Source: JAAOZP01 sp038848185 (GTDB lineage Archaea; Thermoproteota; EX4484-205; JAAOZP01). From it: a DNA stretch of 64,000 nucleotides. A program made the position numbers and the translations under genes. Location: contig JAWCNV010000009.1 of NCBI GenBank assembly GCA_038848185.1, forward strand, positions 10,987-74,986. The letters run 5' to 3'. Positions 25,251 to 32,924 of the stretch are shown one piece after another (position 1 is the first letter of the stretch; the number at the start of each line of letters is the position of its first letter). The notes below the pieces were generated by a model. The model was not told where the DNA came from. It was given only the letters and a program-made list of their open reading frames with translations, and did no database searches.

Positions 25251-25842
25251 TCCAGTCCACCTTGTCCCATTCATGCTTAGCTCTATCATTATAATACTCC
25301 ATAAACCTAGCGTAGAGGCTCTCAACGCTTTTCCTAGTGGTATCTAGCTGCACAATTCTTCTGTCTCCTAAATGGTGTTTCGCCATAAGATAACAGTAGT
25401 CTATAAGCTCAGATTCAACATTCCTCCTTGCTTTTTCCTCTACGTATCCTCTAATATTCTTAAGCCTAAGCCAAAGGACATCCGGTCTACATCTCAATAC
25501 AACGCAGTAATTCACATATTTGGGTGGAGAAACTTCAGCAGCATAATGGCCATCTATCAAAAGCTTAACCCCTTTCTTAATATTGGTTGAAACATACTTG
25601 TACAAAGCCTTCTTCAAAATGCGTGTATCGACAATATTGGTCTTCAAAGAACGGTCATACTCAACGACAGAGCTCGTCTTAACTGCAAACCTGCCTAGGT
25701 CTAAATGGATCCATTCTCTGTTTCTCTTAACAATATGCTTGCACAAAGTTGTCTTGCCAGTACCGGGTGTGCCAGTCACCACTATGACTTCTCCTTTCAT
25801 TATCAGAGGAGCTTGCACAGACATATAAAAATGCATGGTCAT
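25180..25842 (-). CDS. AK6/Fap7-like adenylate kinase family protein
   Basis: This 220-residue P-loop kinase has Walker A GTPGTGKT at 24-31, a HLDLGRF segment, LLIDGHYAAEVSP near 95 and a lid-like RCRPDVLWLRLKNIRGY. These are features of AK6/Fap7, an atypical adenylate kinase involved in small-subunit ribosome maturation in archaea and eukaryotes. It is about 40 residues longer than usual because of a C-terminal tail, which is encoded in the 71 bases overlapping the HerA-like gene. The start at 25842 overlaps the stop of a 41-residue ORF; ATG 25800 is an alternative. Confidence 0.72.
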   Translation of the reverse strand: MTMHFYMSVQAPLIMKGEVIVVTGTPGTGKTTLCKHIVKRNREWIHLDLGRFAVKTSSVVEYDRSLKTNIVDTRILKKALYKYVSTNIKKGVKLLIDGHYAAEVSPPKYVNYCVVLRCRPDVLWLRLKNIRGYVEEKARRNVESELIDYCYLMAKHHLGDRRIVQLDTTRKSVESLYARFMEYYNDRAKHEWDKVDWISFLLRHPEKMSFLFHEDLSRRR

Positions 25843-25967
25843 TAATTGAACATGATGTTTAAAGGTCTCGTTAAAACCTCTTGTATAAGCTCCTCAGCAT
25901 TTCCTTTAGGGTTCATTATTCTGTTTTTCCCAACGACGCTAAGTATGTCAATATCGCCCTCCTGCAA
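25842..25967 (-). CDS. possible 41-residue ORF coupled to the AK6-like gene
   Basis: A TTG at 25967, directly after an in-frame TAG, opens 41 codons that end in TAA at 25842. The kinase ATG overlaps that stop by one base (TAATG). The peptide reads LQEGDIDILSVVGKNRIMNP and then EELIQEVL-type helix. Its composition looks coding, and the overlap suggests coupling. The start codon is unsure and no family is recognised. It could be the remnant of a larger gene. Confidence 0.3.
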   Translation of the reverse strand: MQEGDIDILSVVGKNRIMNPKGNAEELIQEVLTRPLNIMFN

Positions 25968-26092
25968 CTAATTTAGAGTTAAAAGATGGCGGTCTAAAAA
26001 CGCTGTTCTAATTCAAACCATGTTAAAAAGCATTAGAAACTGAGGCAAAAGATTTATTTTCCCCTTCGGAGAGTTCTCTCCCACTCCGATAC

Positions 26093-26183
26093 GCTCCGAT
26101 GGTGTAGCCCGGTCAAGCAACACGCACCGAGAGCATACGAGCCTCTCGAGCTCGGGGCCCGGGTTCAAATCCCGGTCGGAGCA
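26093..26183 (+). tRNA. tRNA-Glu (CUC) with a 16-base intron in the D loop
   Basis: Acceptor GCTCCGA pairs with TCGGAGC, the anticodon stem CGAGC/GCTCG frames CTCTCGA with anticodon CUC, and the T loop is TTCAAAT. Removing 26116-26131 restores the usual archaeal tRNA-Glu D arm, which reads GTGTAGCCCGGTCAAGCAT. The insert folds as a bulge-helix-bulge: CGGT pairs with ACCG, with 3-base bulges CAA and AGA. Mature length is 75. Confidence 0.9.
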
Positions 26184-26358
26184 TTTTTAATAATTTTTAT
26201 GTTTTAAAATAATCTTGACATTCTTCTTGCATCTATCACTCCCTATTCTATTACCTCGTTTTCAGCTGTTCTGCGTACTCTAGGGCGTGAATAAAATTCT
26301 ACTCTTCAAGCACGATTTATAAAATATTGTAGTCTGGTAGGTTTGAAGTAAAAAGACT

Positions 26359-26377
26359 GTGAGTCGTAGTGACTCAC
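26359..26377 (-). terminator. hairpin terminator downstream of the thermosome gene
   Basis: GTGAGTC (26359-26365) pairs with GACTCAC (26371-26377) around a 5-base loop. Read on the minus strand, it lies about 40 bases after the thermosome stop and is followed by AGTCTTTTTAC, a short T run. This resembles an intrinsic terminator. The rest of 26184-26417 holds AT-rich sequence with no frame or RNA that I can support. Confidence 0.5.
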
Positions 26378-26417
26378 CTATAAAATTAGCATGATAAAAA
26401 ATAGATCAGAAAAGGTT

Positions 26418-28031
26418 TCAGTAGGCTTTTTCGCCTTTCTCCTCTGTTCTAGGTCTTGCAGTTATGATGACCTCGTCAACCCCAATTATTGTCGTTGCTA
26501 ATTCAACAGCAGATGTTAACCAGCTTTTAACAACTAGATACGGATCTATGACTCTATCACTTAAATCCGCCACTTCTCGTCTAACAGCGTCTATACCGTA
26601 TCCCACCCCTCCCTTAGAAGAATGCTTATTGTCTAGGATGGGTATTGTTGTCAATGGCTTCATACCTGTGTTGGCTGCAAGAGTTTTAACCAGGGATTCG
26701 ACACTGTCTGCAAAAGCCTCGTAAATCAGCCTTTCCTCTCCTTCTTGACTTTCAGCCTTACTTCTTATAGACTTCACCATCTCAAACAACTCTGCTCCAC
26801 CGCCCACCACATACCTAGGATCCTTGTATACGCTGAGAACTGCTGAAAGAGCATGTTTCAACTCTCTCTCATACTCCTTCAAAAAATCATCATTCACACT
26901 TCTAAGCAATATTGAAACGGCTTTGGGTTCCTCGCATCCTTCCACGAAAACCATCTTCTCGTTTTCGAAAACCTCTTCTTTAACCAAATCCGCCCTCCCA
27001 AGCTTATCCTTTGTTATATCCTCCGGGTCTGAGACTATTCTTCCGTGAGTTGCTTTCTCAAGCCTCTCCATGTCAGACCTCTTAACCCTTCTAATTGCTG
27101 TGACTCCTTTCCTATACAAGTATTGCTGTGCAAGCTCATCTATACCCTTCTGGCAGAAAACCACATTGGCTCCTGATTCAACTATCTTATCAACTTTCTC
27201 CCTAATCATCTCTTCCTCTTCCTCCATGAATCTGCGTAGCTCCTCAGTTGTTTTAACCTCTATTTCAGTCGATATCTCTGTTTTCTTAACTTCCAGAGCG
27301 TAATCTATCAACGCTATCTTAGCGTCTTTAACGGTTTTACTCATATTCGGGTGGACGATTTCCTTGTCAACTATGACACCGTTAACAAGCCTTGAATTCA
27401 AAATATCGTTCCCACGTTTCCTCACTATGCTAACCCAATCTATGTCCGCATAATACCCACCATCTCTCTTCTCAATTATTCTTTCCGCCGCATCGAGAAC
27501 GATTTCAGCAAGCCGCTTCCTCTCATCCTCTGACAAGAAAAACGTTATTGCTGTTTCCGCGATGTTCCTCAACTTCCCCATGTCTGAAAGATCTATAGGC
27601 TTAGCATCCTTCTCCAGCTTTTCAAGAACGTTTGTTAAAGCGTTATTGTATCCTCTAGCTATTGAAATAGGGCTTATCCCCTGCTTATACAGCTCATATG
27701 CTTTCTTAACTAGGTCGCACATTAACAGTATGAGCGAAGTAGTGCCGTCTCCAACCTCTTTCTCAAGAGCCTTAGCAGCATCAATTATTATCTTCCCAAC
27801 GGGATGTTCAATATTTGCCTCGCTGAGAATTGTTACTCCTGTTTTAGTTACTGTAATATCCCCTACTGAGCCGACCAGCAGCTTGTTCAAGCCCCTAGGG
27901 CCATAGGCTGTTCTAATAACCTCTCCTATTATAAGAGAGGCCACAATATTGTTTTCATATGCCTCCTCCTTGCTTCTCCTTATAGTTGTTTCCTTAAGCA
28001 CTATAGCTGGTCTCGACTGGTTATATGCCAT
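26418..28031 (-). CDS. thsA: thermosome (group II chaperonin) subunit
   Basis: The 537-residue chaperonin subunit folds proteins inside a double-ring ATP-driven complex. It shows RTAYGPRGLNKLLV near the N-terminus, the ATP-binding GDGTTSLILL near 92-101 and the apical-domain segment ADIDWVSIVRKRG. The nucleotide-binding GVGYGID lies in the C-terminal equatorial domain. It ends in KGEKAY rather than a glycine-methionine tail. It is divergent from the S17e gene across a 78-100-base promoter region, and a hairpin follows the stop. Confidence 0.97.
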   Translation of the reverse strand: MAYNQSRPAIVLKETTIRRSKEEAYENNIVASLIIGEVIRTAYGPRGLNKLLVGSVGDITVTKTGVTILSEANIEHPVGKIIIDAAKALEKEVGDGTTSLILLMCDLVKKAYELYKQGISPISIARGYNNALTNVLEKLEKDAKPIDLSDMGKLRNIAETAITFFLSEDERKRLAEIVLDAAERIIEKRDGGYYADIDWVSIVRKRGNDILNSRLVNGVIVDKEIVHPNMSKTVKDAKIALIDYALEVKKTEISTEIEVKTTEELRRFMEEEEEMIREKVDKIVESGANVVFCQKGIDELAQQYLYRKGVTAIRRVKRSDMERLEKATHGRIVSDPEDITKDKLGRADLVKEEVFENEKMVFVEGCEEPKAVSILLRSVNDDFLKEYERELKHALSAVLSVYKDPRYVVGGGAELFEMVKSIRSKAESQEGEERLIYEAFADSVESLVKTLAANTGMKPLTTIPILDNKHSSKGGVGYGIDAVRREVADLSDRVIDPYLVVKSWLTSAVELATTIIGVDEVIITARPRTEEKGEKAY

Positions 28032-28130
28032 TTCACATCACCTCAATACCCTTTTTGAAAACCACTTTTTAAAAGCTTTTCCCATTTAAGACAACATTTA
28101 TTAGGGCTGTTGTCGCTCCTTCTAAGCTGC

Positions 28131-28358
28131 TTGGGAAAGATATACGATAGTCGGATTAAGGGTATTGCAAGGATGTTGCTGCTTAAATACGGAGACCGCT
28201 TTAAAGATGATTACTATGCAAACAAGGAGGTTTTAAAGAAGATTGCCAAGTTTAGGTCTAAGAAGCTTTTGAATAGAGTTGCCGGCTACATCACGTCAGT
28301 TAAATCCTCTGCTGGGAAGAATCAGCAGGAAGAGGTGGTTGAAGTTGGAGAAGGATGA
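28131..28358 (+). CDS. rps17e: 30S ribosomal protein S17e
   Basis: The protein reads MGKIYDSRIKGIARMLL and continues with RFKDDYYANKEVL and KFRSKKLLNRVAGYIT. These match S17e, a small-subunit protein found in archaea and eukaryotes. The best start is TTG 28131, because family members begin with M-G-x-I/V-x; the frame is open to TTG 28110. The C-terminal 15 residues are a Glu/Val/Gly-rich tail. The following gene starts 14 bases before this stop, so the pair is translationally coupled. Confidence 0.88.
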   Translation: MGKIYDSRIKGIARMLLLKYGDRFKDDYYANKEVLKKIAKFRSKKLLNRVAGYITSVKSSAGKNQQEEVVEVGEG

Positions 28359-28722
28359 AGTTCCACTTTTCCTGTCTGTTTCTGACTATGGCTGGTTAAG
28401 ACGGACATTGAGGGAAGCAGAAGCCTATCTTAAAGAGTCTAAGAGGGCCCCTTCCCCATTGAAGCTAATATATGCAAGGCTGTCAATAATCTCCAGCAGG
28501 ATGATGATTACAATGCTTTTCCCCCCGATGAGTAGGTATAGTAGCCGGGATGTTAGTGAAGAGGATTCTAACCCTGTTGAATACAGGCTTCGAAGCCTTT
28601 ACGATAAGGCTCTTGAAAAGGTTGATAAGATCCAGCTTTCCGAGGATGAGGCTGTTGAAATGAGCGATTTCCTATATAATCTTTCATCGACAATCTTGGA
28701 GCAGCTTTTAAGTAAAAACTGA
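28345..28722 (+). CDS. uncharacterised helical protein coupled to S17e
   Basis: From TTG 28345 the 125-residue protein begins MEKDEVPLFLSVSDYGWLRR and is nearly all helical. It has conserved-looking SPLKLIYARLSIISSRMM and a C-terminal SDFLYNLSSTILEQLL. I do not recognise a family. A longer reading from ATG 28279 would overlap S17e by 80 bases and adds low-quality sequence, so the TTG with AGAGGTGG upstream is preferred. The coupling suggests a ribosome- or replication-related housekeeping role, but this is only context. Confidence 0.6.
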   Translation: MEKDEVPLFLSVSDYGWLRRTLREAEAYLKESKRAPSPLKLIYARLSIISSRMMITMLFPPMSRYSSRDVSEEDSNPVEYRLRSLYDKALEKVDKIQLSEDEAVEMSDFLYNLSSTILEQLLSKN

Positions 28723-28782
28723 TTAGAATGAAGCACTTAGATGGTGCATACTTAAATAGTTCTTCTCTCATTTAATTGTTTA

Positions 28783-28840
28783 ATGATGTAAACTGACCTG
28801 CTCTGAGAGAGTTCTCGATGAGGATCATGCACCTCTCTGA
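28783..28840 (+). ncRNA. candidate C/D box sRNA guiding 16S rRNA 2'-O-methylation
   Basis: In order there are box C ATGATGT (28783-28789), D' CTGA (28803-28806), a C'-like CGATGA (28816-28821) and D CTGA (28837-28840). The guide before box D (28826-28835) is complementary over 10 bases to GAGGTGCATG, the conserved 16S rRNA stretch used for archaeal primer A1040. The D+5 rule would target the G before UGCAUG. It lies in the gap between convergent genes. Box C has one mismatch and C' is weak. Confidence 0.45.
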
Positions 28841-28857
28841 AAAACTTTTTCTATGTT

Positions 28858-29436
28858 TCAAGCAAGTTTTTTCAAATAACTATCAACAATCATAGGTGGC
28901 AGCCCAATGTCTATCAGCATCTCTCTGAATTCCTCAAGCGTTTTACCTTTCTCCTTAAGATTTTTCTGAGCAAGCTTCCTGATCGTTTCTCCAATTTCAT
29001 GTGGAAAAATTATCCATTTCTCAGTTTTCTTAACATAGTAATCAGGCTTCAAAATACTCCAAGGCTTATAATATACCGTCGCGATTTTCACATCGCTTGC
29101 TCCCTTGTCTTTAAAATGTCTACGAACCGTTTCAAGGCTTCTCCCAGTGTCAGCAACATCATCAACCACCAAGATCCTTCTTCCTGAGACATCCACGTTA
29201 ACATCCTGTAGGATCCTGGGCTCACTCCCAGTCTTTTTAACATCTTCGTAGAAAGCAACTCTTATGACACCTATTTCAGTACCCTCATACTCGTCGGAGA
29301 ATATTCTAAGTGGGACTAGTCCACCTCTGGAAACCCCGATTATCGCATCAGGCTTATACCCTGATTTCAAGACTTTTTCAACAAGCTCTAGGGTAAGCTG
29401 ATAGAAATGCTCCCAGCTTATCACCTCAAACTCCAT
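28858..29436 (-). CDS. purine phosphoribosyltransferase (Gpt/xanthine type)
   Basis: The 192-residue type I phosphoribosyltransferase has the PRPP-binding motif VVDDVADTGRSL near residues 91-102. It also has DAIIGVSRGGLVP near the N-terminus and the base-contact WIIFPHEIGE near 141. Such archaeal enzymes salvage xanthine, guanine or hypoxanthine to nucleotides. The exact base is not predictable. It converges on the S17e transcript and diverges from the Cgi121 gene. Confidence 0.82.
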   Translation of the reverse strand: MEFEVISWEHFYQLTLELVEKVLKSGYKPDAIIGVSRGGLVPLRIFSDEYEGTEIGVIRVAFYEDVKKTGSEPRILQDVNVDVSGRRILVVDDVADTGRSLETVRRHFKDKGASDVKIATVYYKPWSILKPDYYVKKTEKWIIFPHEIGETIRKLAQKNLKEKGKTLEEFREMLIDIGLPPMIVDSYLKKLA

Positions 29437-29500
29437 TCCGCCTTAACCCTTAAAGGTTTAAAATAAATGTTTTTATCAAATCTAAGAGTAGGTAGCCATA

Positions 29501-30046
29501 TTGGAGCCTATTCATAGGATAGATTCACTAGGGTTATGCTTTGCACTACTATCAGTCGACTGTCTACCTGAGGAATGGGTTACAGTAGCGATGGAGGCAA
29601 AGAGAAATAGGCGGGTCTTCATCCAGTTTTTAAACCCAAGCTGCCTAGTAAGCGAATTAATACCTTTCCTAGTTTATAATGTTCACCAAGCCTTCAAATA
29701 TGGGTATAACTTTCTTAGAGGCTTCGAACAGGAGCTTCTCATAGCACTCTACGGTAGGAGGAGCTTCCAAGAGGCTTCATCTATAATAGGAGTATCTGTT
29801 TCGCAGAAGGCGACAGTATTAGTAATCTCGGAAGAGATTGAGGAGCTTAAAGAGGCTGTGGATGCTTTGAAAGAAGGGTTTTCAAGGAAGGGTTGTCCCC
29901 TCAAGCCTTTTAGCGACGATAGGGAGTTGTTCAAATCTTTTTGGGAGGCTTTGTTTTCGAAGAATACTGGTGTTAAGACATTGGAACTAGATTATTCTCA
30001 GGTACTTAACCTTGTTAAAGAAAGGATAGCAACCGGCTATATTTAA
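29501..30046 (+). CDS. cgi121: KEOPS complex subunit Cgi121
   Basis: The 181-residue protein has the Cgi121/TPRKB pattern: FEQELLIALYGRRSFQEA near residues 73-90, ASSIIGVS, then VLVISEEIEELKEAVDALKEGF. KEOPS makes the N6-threonylcarbamoyladenosine-37 modification of ANN-decoding tRNAs. Cgi121 binds the tRNA CCA end and the Bud32 kinase. The start is TTG at 29501. The C-terminus after residue 130 is longer than in many homologues. No other KEOPS gene is in the window. Confidence 0.78.
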   Translation: MEPIHRIDSLGLCFALLSVDCLPEEWVTVAMEAKRNRRVFIQFLNPSCLVSELIPFLVYNVHQAFKYGYNFLRGFEQELLIALYGRRSFQEASSIIGVSVSQKATVLVISEEIEELKEAVDALKEGFSRKGCPLKPFSDDRELFKSFWEALFSKNTGVKTLELDYSQVLNLVKERIATGYI

Positions 30047-30122
30047 ACAGTTTTAAGCCTTCCGGTACCCCACCTGAGACCTAAAAAGATTAAAATACTG
30101 CTTTTACAATAAAATAACAGCC

Positions 30123-30848
30123 TTGGCGGAGTCATCGATAGTAGTAGACGTTAAAGATGTTACTAAGGATTACGTTTTGAGAAGCGGTGTTGTAAAGGCT
30201 TTGAAAGGAATTAATCTTTCGGTGAAAAGAGGAGAATACATATCTATAATGGGGCCCTCTGGAAGCGGGAAGACAACCCTCTTCAACATGATCGGGGGCT
30301 TAGACAGACCTACAAGCGGAAGTGTCCTAATAGATCAGATAGACTTGGCTAAGATGGGTGACCGTCAACTCGCATGGGTTAGAAGCAGAAAAATAGGCTA
30401 TATTTTCCAAACATTCAACCTGATACCTGTTCTCTCTGCACAGGACAATGTCGCGCTTCCAATGGTTTTCCTTGGTGTTAAGAAGGGTGAGCGGCTTAAG
30501 AAGGCGGCTGAGCTTCTAAGCACGGTTGGTCTAGGAGATAGACTTACGCATAAGCCCCAGGAGCTTTCAGGCGGACAGCAGCAAAGGGTTGCGATTGCAA
30601 GAGCACTTGCCAATAATCCGTCCATAATACTTGCTGACGAGCCTACTGGAAACCTTGACCTCTCTACAGGTCTCTCAATAGTCCAGCTGCTCTACAGGCT
30701 TAAAATAGAGAGAGACACTACTGTAATATGTGCCACTCATGACCTGAAGATGGTGGATGTTTCAGATAAATTAGCTTGGCTGAGAGACGGTGTTATAGAG
30801 AGGATTGAGGAGAGGACAACAGTAACCCTGACTGCTGGAGAAATATAG
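30123..30848 (+). CDS. ABC transporter ATP-binding protein (LolD/MacB class)
   Basis: The 241-residue ATPase has Walker A GPSGSGKTT near 41-49, the Q-loop FQTFNLIP, the signature LSGGQQQRVAIARA and Walker B IILADEPTGNLD. The ELSGGQQQRVAIARAL plus GNLDLSTG pattern is typical of LolD/MacB-type subunits that partner FtsX-like permeases. No permease gene is next to it, so its partner must be elsewhere. The start is TTG at 30123. The next gene encodes a tiny acidic peptide with its own promoter-like region. Confidence 0.9.
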   Translation: MAESSIVVDVKDVTKDYVLRSGVVKALKGINLSVKRGEYISIMGPSGSGKTTLFNMIGGLDRPTSGSVLIDQIDLAKMGDRQLAWVRSRKIGYIFQTFNLIPVLSAQDNVALPMVFLGVKKGERLKKAAELLSTVGLGDRLTHKPQELSGGQQQRVAIARALANNPSIILADEPTGNLDLSTGLSIVQLLYRLKIERDTTVICATHDLKMVDVSDKLAWLRDGVIERIEERTTVTLTAGEI

Positions 30849-30935
30849 GCAATAAAGCTATTTATTTGGCTTATTATCCTTTTTATATTGGAGATATGTT
30901 TTTATACTGCTTTTCAAAACCCCATCCGACCCAAT

Positions 30936-31037
30936 ATGAGCGAGGATTCTGAAGAGGAAGAGGAATGGGAGGAAGAAGAGGAAGACTGGGAAGAGGAAGA
31001 AGACTGGGAAGAAGAGGAATTAGAAGAAGAGTGGTAG
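30936..31037 (+). CDS. 33-residue hyper-acidic Trp-repeat peptide
   Basis: ATG 30936 to TAG 31037 encodes 33 residues, of which about 25 are Glu or Asp, with tryptophans at 11, 18, 24 and 33. The core is a repeat of (E)4-5-(D)-W. TATA-like sequences (TTTTATATT, TTTTTATAC) lie 30-60 bases upstream, and a T-rich stretch (GGGTTTTTTCTC) follows the stop by about 11 bases. Such charge could mimic DNA or bind basic proteins. No family is recognised. The antisense frame is a low-complexity Leu/Pro shadow. Confidence 0.5.
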   Translation: MSEDSEEEEEWEEEEEDWEEEEDWEEEELEEEW

Positions 31038-31096
31038 ACACAAAAGGGTTTTTTCTCCCATATTTTTTAAAATCCTTTTTCAGGAGCTGATACAGA

Positions 31097-32875
31097 CTGG
31101 TTAGAGTAGCGGTAGTGGATAAGGATTCCTGCAAGCCGACTAAGTGCGGCAAACCATGCAGGAAGTATTGCCCAATAGTGAGGATAGGTCAGGAAGCCAT
31201 ATATTTTGCTGAAGGTGAAACCCCGCCTACAATAAACGAGTACTTGTGTAGTGGCTGCTGCATATGTGTTAAGAAATGCCCCTTTAACGCAATATCGGTT
31301 GTAAATCTCCCCGATGAGCTTGAGAAAAAGGTTTTTCACAGGTATGGGGTTAATGCCTTCAAGCTCTACGGTTTTCCATCGCTCTCGCCAGGTGCAGTCA
31401 CAGGGATACTTGGGGAAAACGGAATCGGTAAATCAACAGTTCTAAAGATAATAGGTGGCTTGATTAAGCCGAATCTCGGCAGGGTTGAAGAAGAGGTTAG
31501 TGTTGACGAGGTTTTAACATCTTTAAGAGGAAACGTTTCATTCAGCTTGGTTGAAAAGATTTTCAAGAATAAGGCTAAATGCGTCTACAAGCCACAGTAT
31601 CTCGATGAGATCCCTAAGCTTATTGGAGATAAGAAGGTTAGGGAAGTTCTTGAGAAGGTGGATGAGCGAGGTGTCTTTAAAGAGACTATTGAAAAACTGG
31701 ATCTCGACAATTTCTTAGAGAACAAGGTTAACTCTTTAAGCGGAGGAGAATTGCAGAGGCTAGCTATTGCCGCAGCCTTCATGAGGAGAGGGGATGTATA
31801 CTTGTTCGACGAGCCATCCAGCTTCCTCGATGTGAGGCAGCGTCTTAAAGTGGCTGACCTAATAACCTCTCTCAAGGAGGATAATAAGATAGTTGCAGTT
31901 GTGGAGCATGATCTTACCCTTCTCGACTACTTGGCTGACTACGTGGTGATAATGTATGGTCAACCCTCAGTATACGGCATTGTTTCGCAAGTACTCTCCG
32001 CCCGCGTCGGAATAAACTCCTACTTAGATGGTTACATAAGGCAGGAGAACATTCGCTTCAGGAAGGATGAGATAAAGTTCCATGCTCATACCCCGGTGGA
32101 AGAGGCTTTCAACATGAAAATGTTCGAATGGCCTTCAATAGAGGTTTCGCTAGGAGGCTTCAGCCTGAAGGCTGAGGGAGGCTCCATAGGCGTTGGAGAA
32201 GTCATAGGCATAGCTGGCCCAAACGGAATAGGTAAGACAACGATGCTGAAGGAGCTTCTGAAATATTTCACTGGGAACCAGTCCGTGTCTGAGGAATATC
32301 TGGTTAGAAAAATAGGCTACAAGCCGCAATATGTTTCTGGCCTGTTTACCGGGGTTGTAGGAGACCTGTTGAAGGAGGCCTACGGGGGCGATATACCTGA
32401 GATGCTTGAAAGCGAGTTGATAAAGCCTCTTAAGCTGGATAGACTTTCAGACAGGTTTGCTGAGACACTTAGCGGGGGCGAGCTTCAGGCTTTTGCGATA
32501 GCAGTAGCTCTGCTTAGAGACTCACCAATATATTTTATCGACGAGCCGTGCGCCTACCTCGATGTGGAGCAGAGGCTTGTAGTAATACGCGCGATCCGCC
32601 ACACAGTTATGTCTAAGAAGGCTTCAGCATTCGTGGTTGAACACGATATTGCTGCACTAGACTTCTTCTCAGACAGGATTATACTGGTCCAGGGTGAGCC
32701 AAGTATAAGGGGGTATGCTTCCACACCTATGCGGGTTGTTGAAGGAATGAACCGCCTCCTAAGCTATCTTGATGTGACTCTTAGAAGGGAGCCTGAAAAC
32801 CTTCGTCCAAGAATAAACAAGAAGGGTTCTAAGACCGATAGGCTTCAGAGGGCTCAAAGCAAGTATTATTATTAG
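31097..32875 (+). CDS. abce1: ribosome recycling ATPase ABCE1 (Rli1)
   Basis: ABCE1 splits terminated ribosomes. It has two ferredoxin-like [4Fe-4S] clusters (CKPTKCGKPC and CSGCCICVKKCPF) and two ABC domains with Walker A GENGIGKST and GPNGIGKTT. Signatures are LSGGELQRLAIA and LSGGELQAFAIA, each with an EPSSFLD- or EPCAYLD-type Walker B. The family N-terminus MVRVAVVDKD aligns with a CTG codon at 31097, which has AGGAG 10 bases upstream. The next in-frame start is GTG 31115, which would drop the first beta strand. The length of 592 residues is normal. It is followed by tpiA. Confidence 0.95.
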   Translation: MVRVAVVDKDSCKPTKCGKPCRKYCPIVRIGQEAIYFAEGETPPTINEYLCSGCCICVKKCPFNAISVVNLPDELEKKVFHRYGVNAFKLYGFPSLSPGAVTGILGENGIGKSTVLKIIGGLIKPNLGRVEEEVSVDEVLTSLRGNVSFSLVEKIFKNKAKCVYKPQYLDEIPKLIGDKKVREVLEKVDERGVFKETIEKLDLDNFLENKVNSLSGGELQRLAIAAAFMRRGDVYLFDEPSSFLDVRQRLKVADLITSLKEDNKIVAVVEHDLTLLDYLADYVVIMYGQPSVYGIVSQVLSARVGINSYLDGYIRQENIRFRKDEIKFHAHTPVEEAFNMKMFEWPSIEVSLGGFSLKAEGGSIGVGEVIGIAGPNGIGKTTMLKELLKYFTGNQSVSEEYLVRKIGYKPQYVSGLFTGVVGDLLKEAYGGDIPEMLESELIKPLKLDRLSDRFAETLSGGELQAFAIAVALLRDSPIYFIDEPCAYLDVEQRLVVIRAIRHTVMSKKASAFVVEHDIAALDFFSDRIILVQGEPSIRGYASTPMRVVEGMNRLLSYLDVTLRREPENLRPRINKKGSKTDRLQRAQSKYYY

Positions 32876-32924
32876 AATACTGTGAGGGTTAAATTTTTAA
32901 ACAGTGTTGATATCTGTTCTCCCA

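Noticed and set aside
28279..28344. Upstream extension of the S17e-coupled gene from ATG 28279
   Set aside because: The extra 22 codons lie wholly inside S17e and give a basic stretch without fold features; TTG 28345 has a better ribosome site.
30883..31152. 89-codon Leu/Pro-rich frame on the minus strand
   Set aside because: It is the shadow of the GAA/GAG repeat that encodes the acidic peptide; its low complexity follows directly from that repeat.
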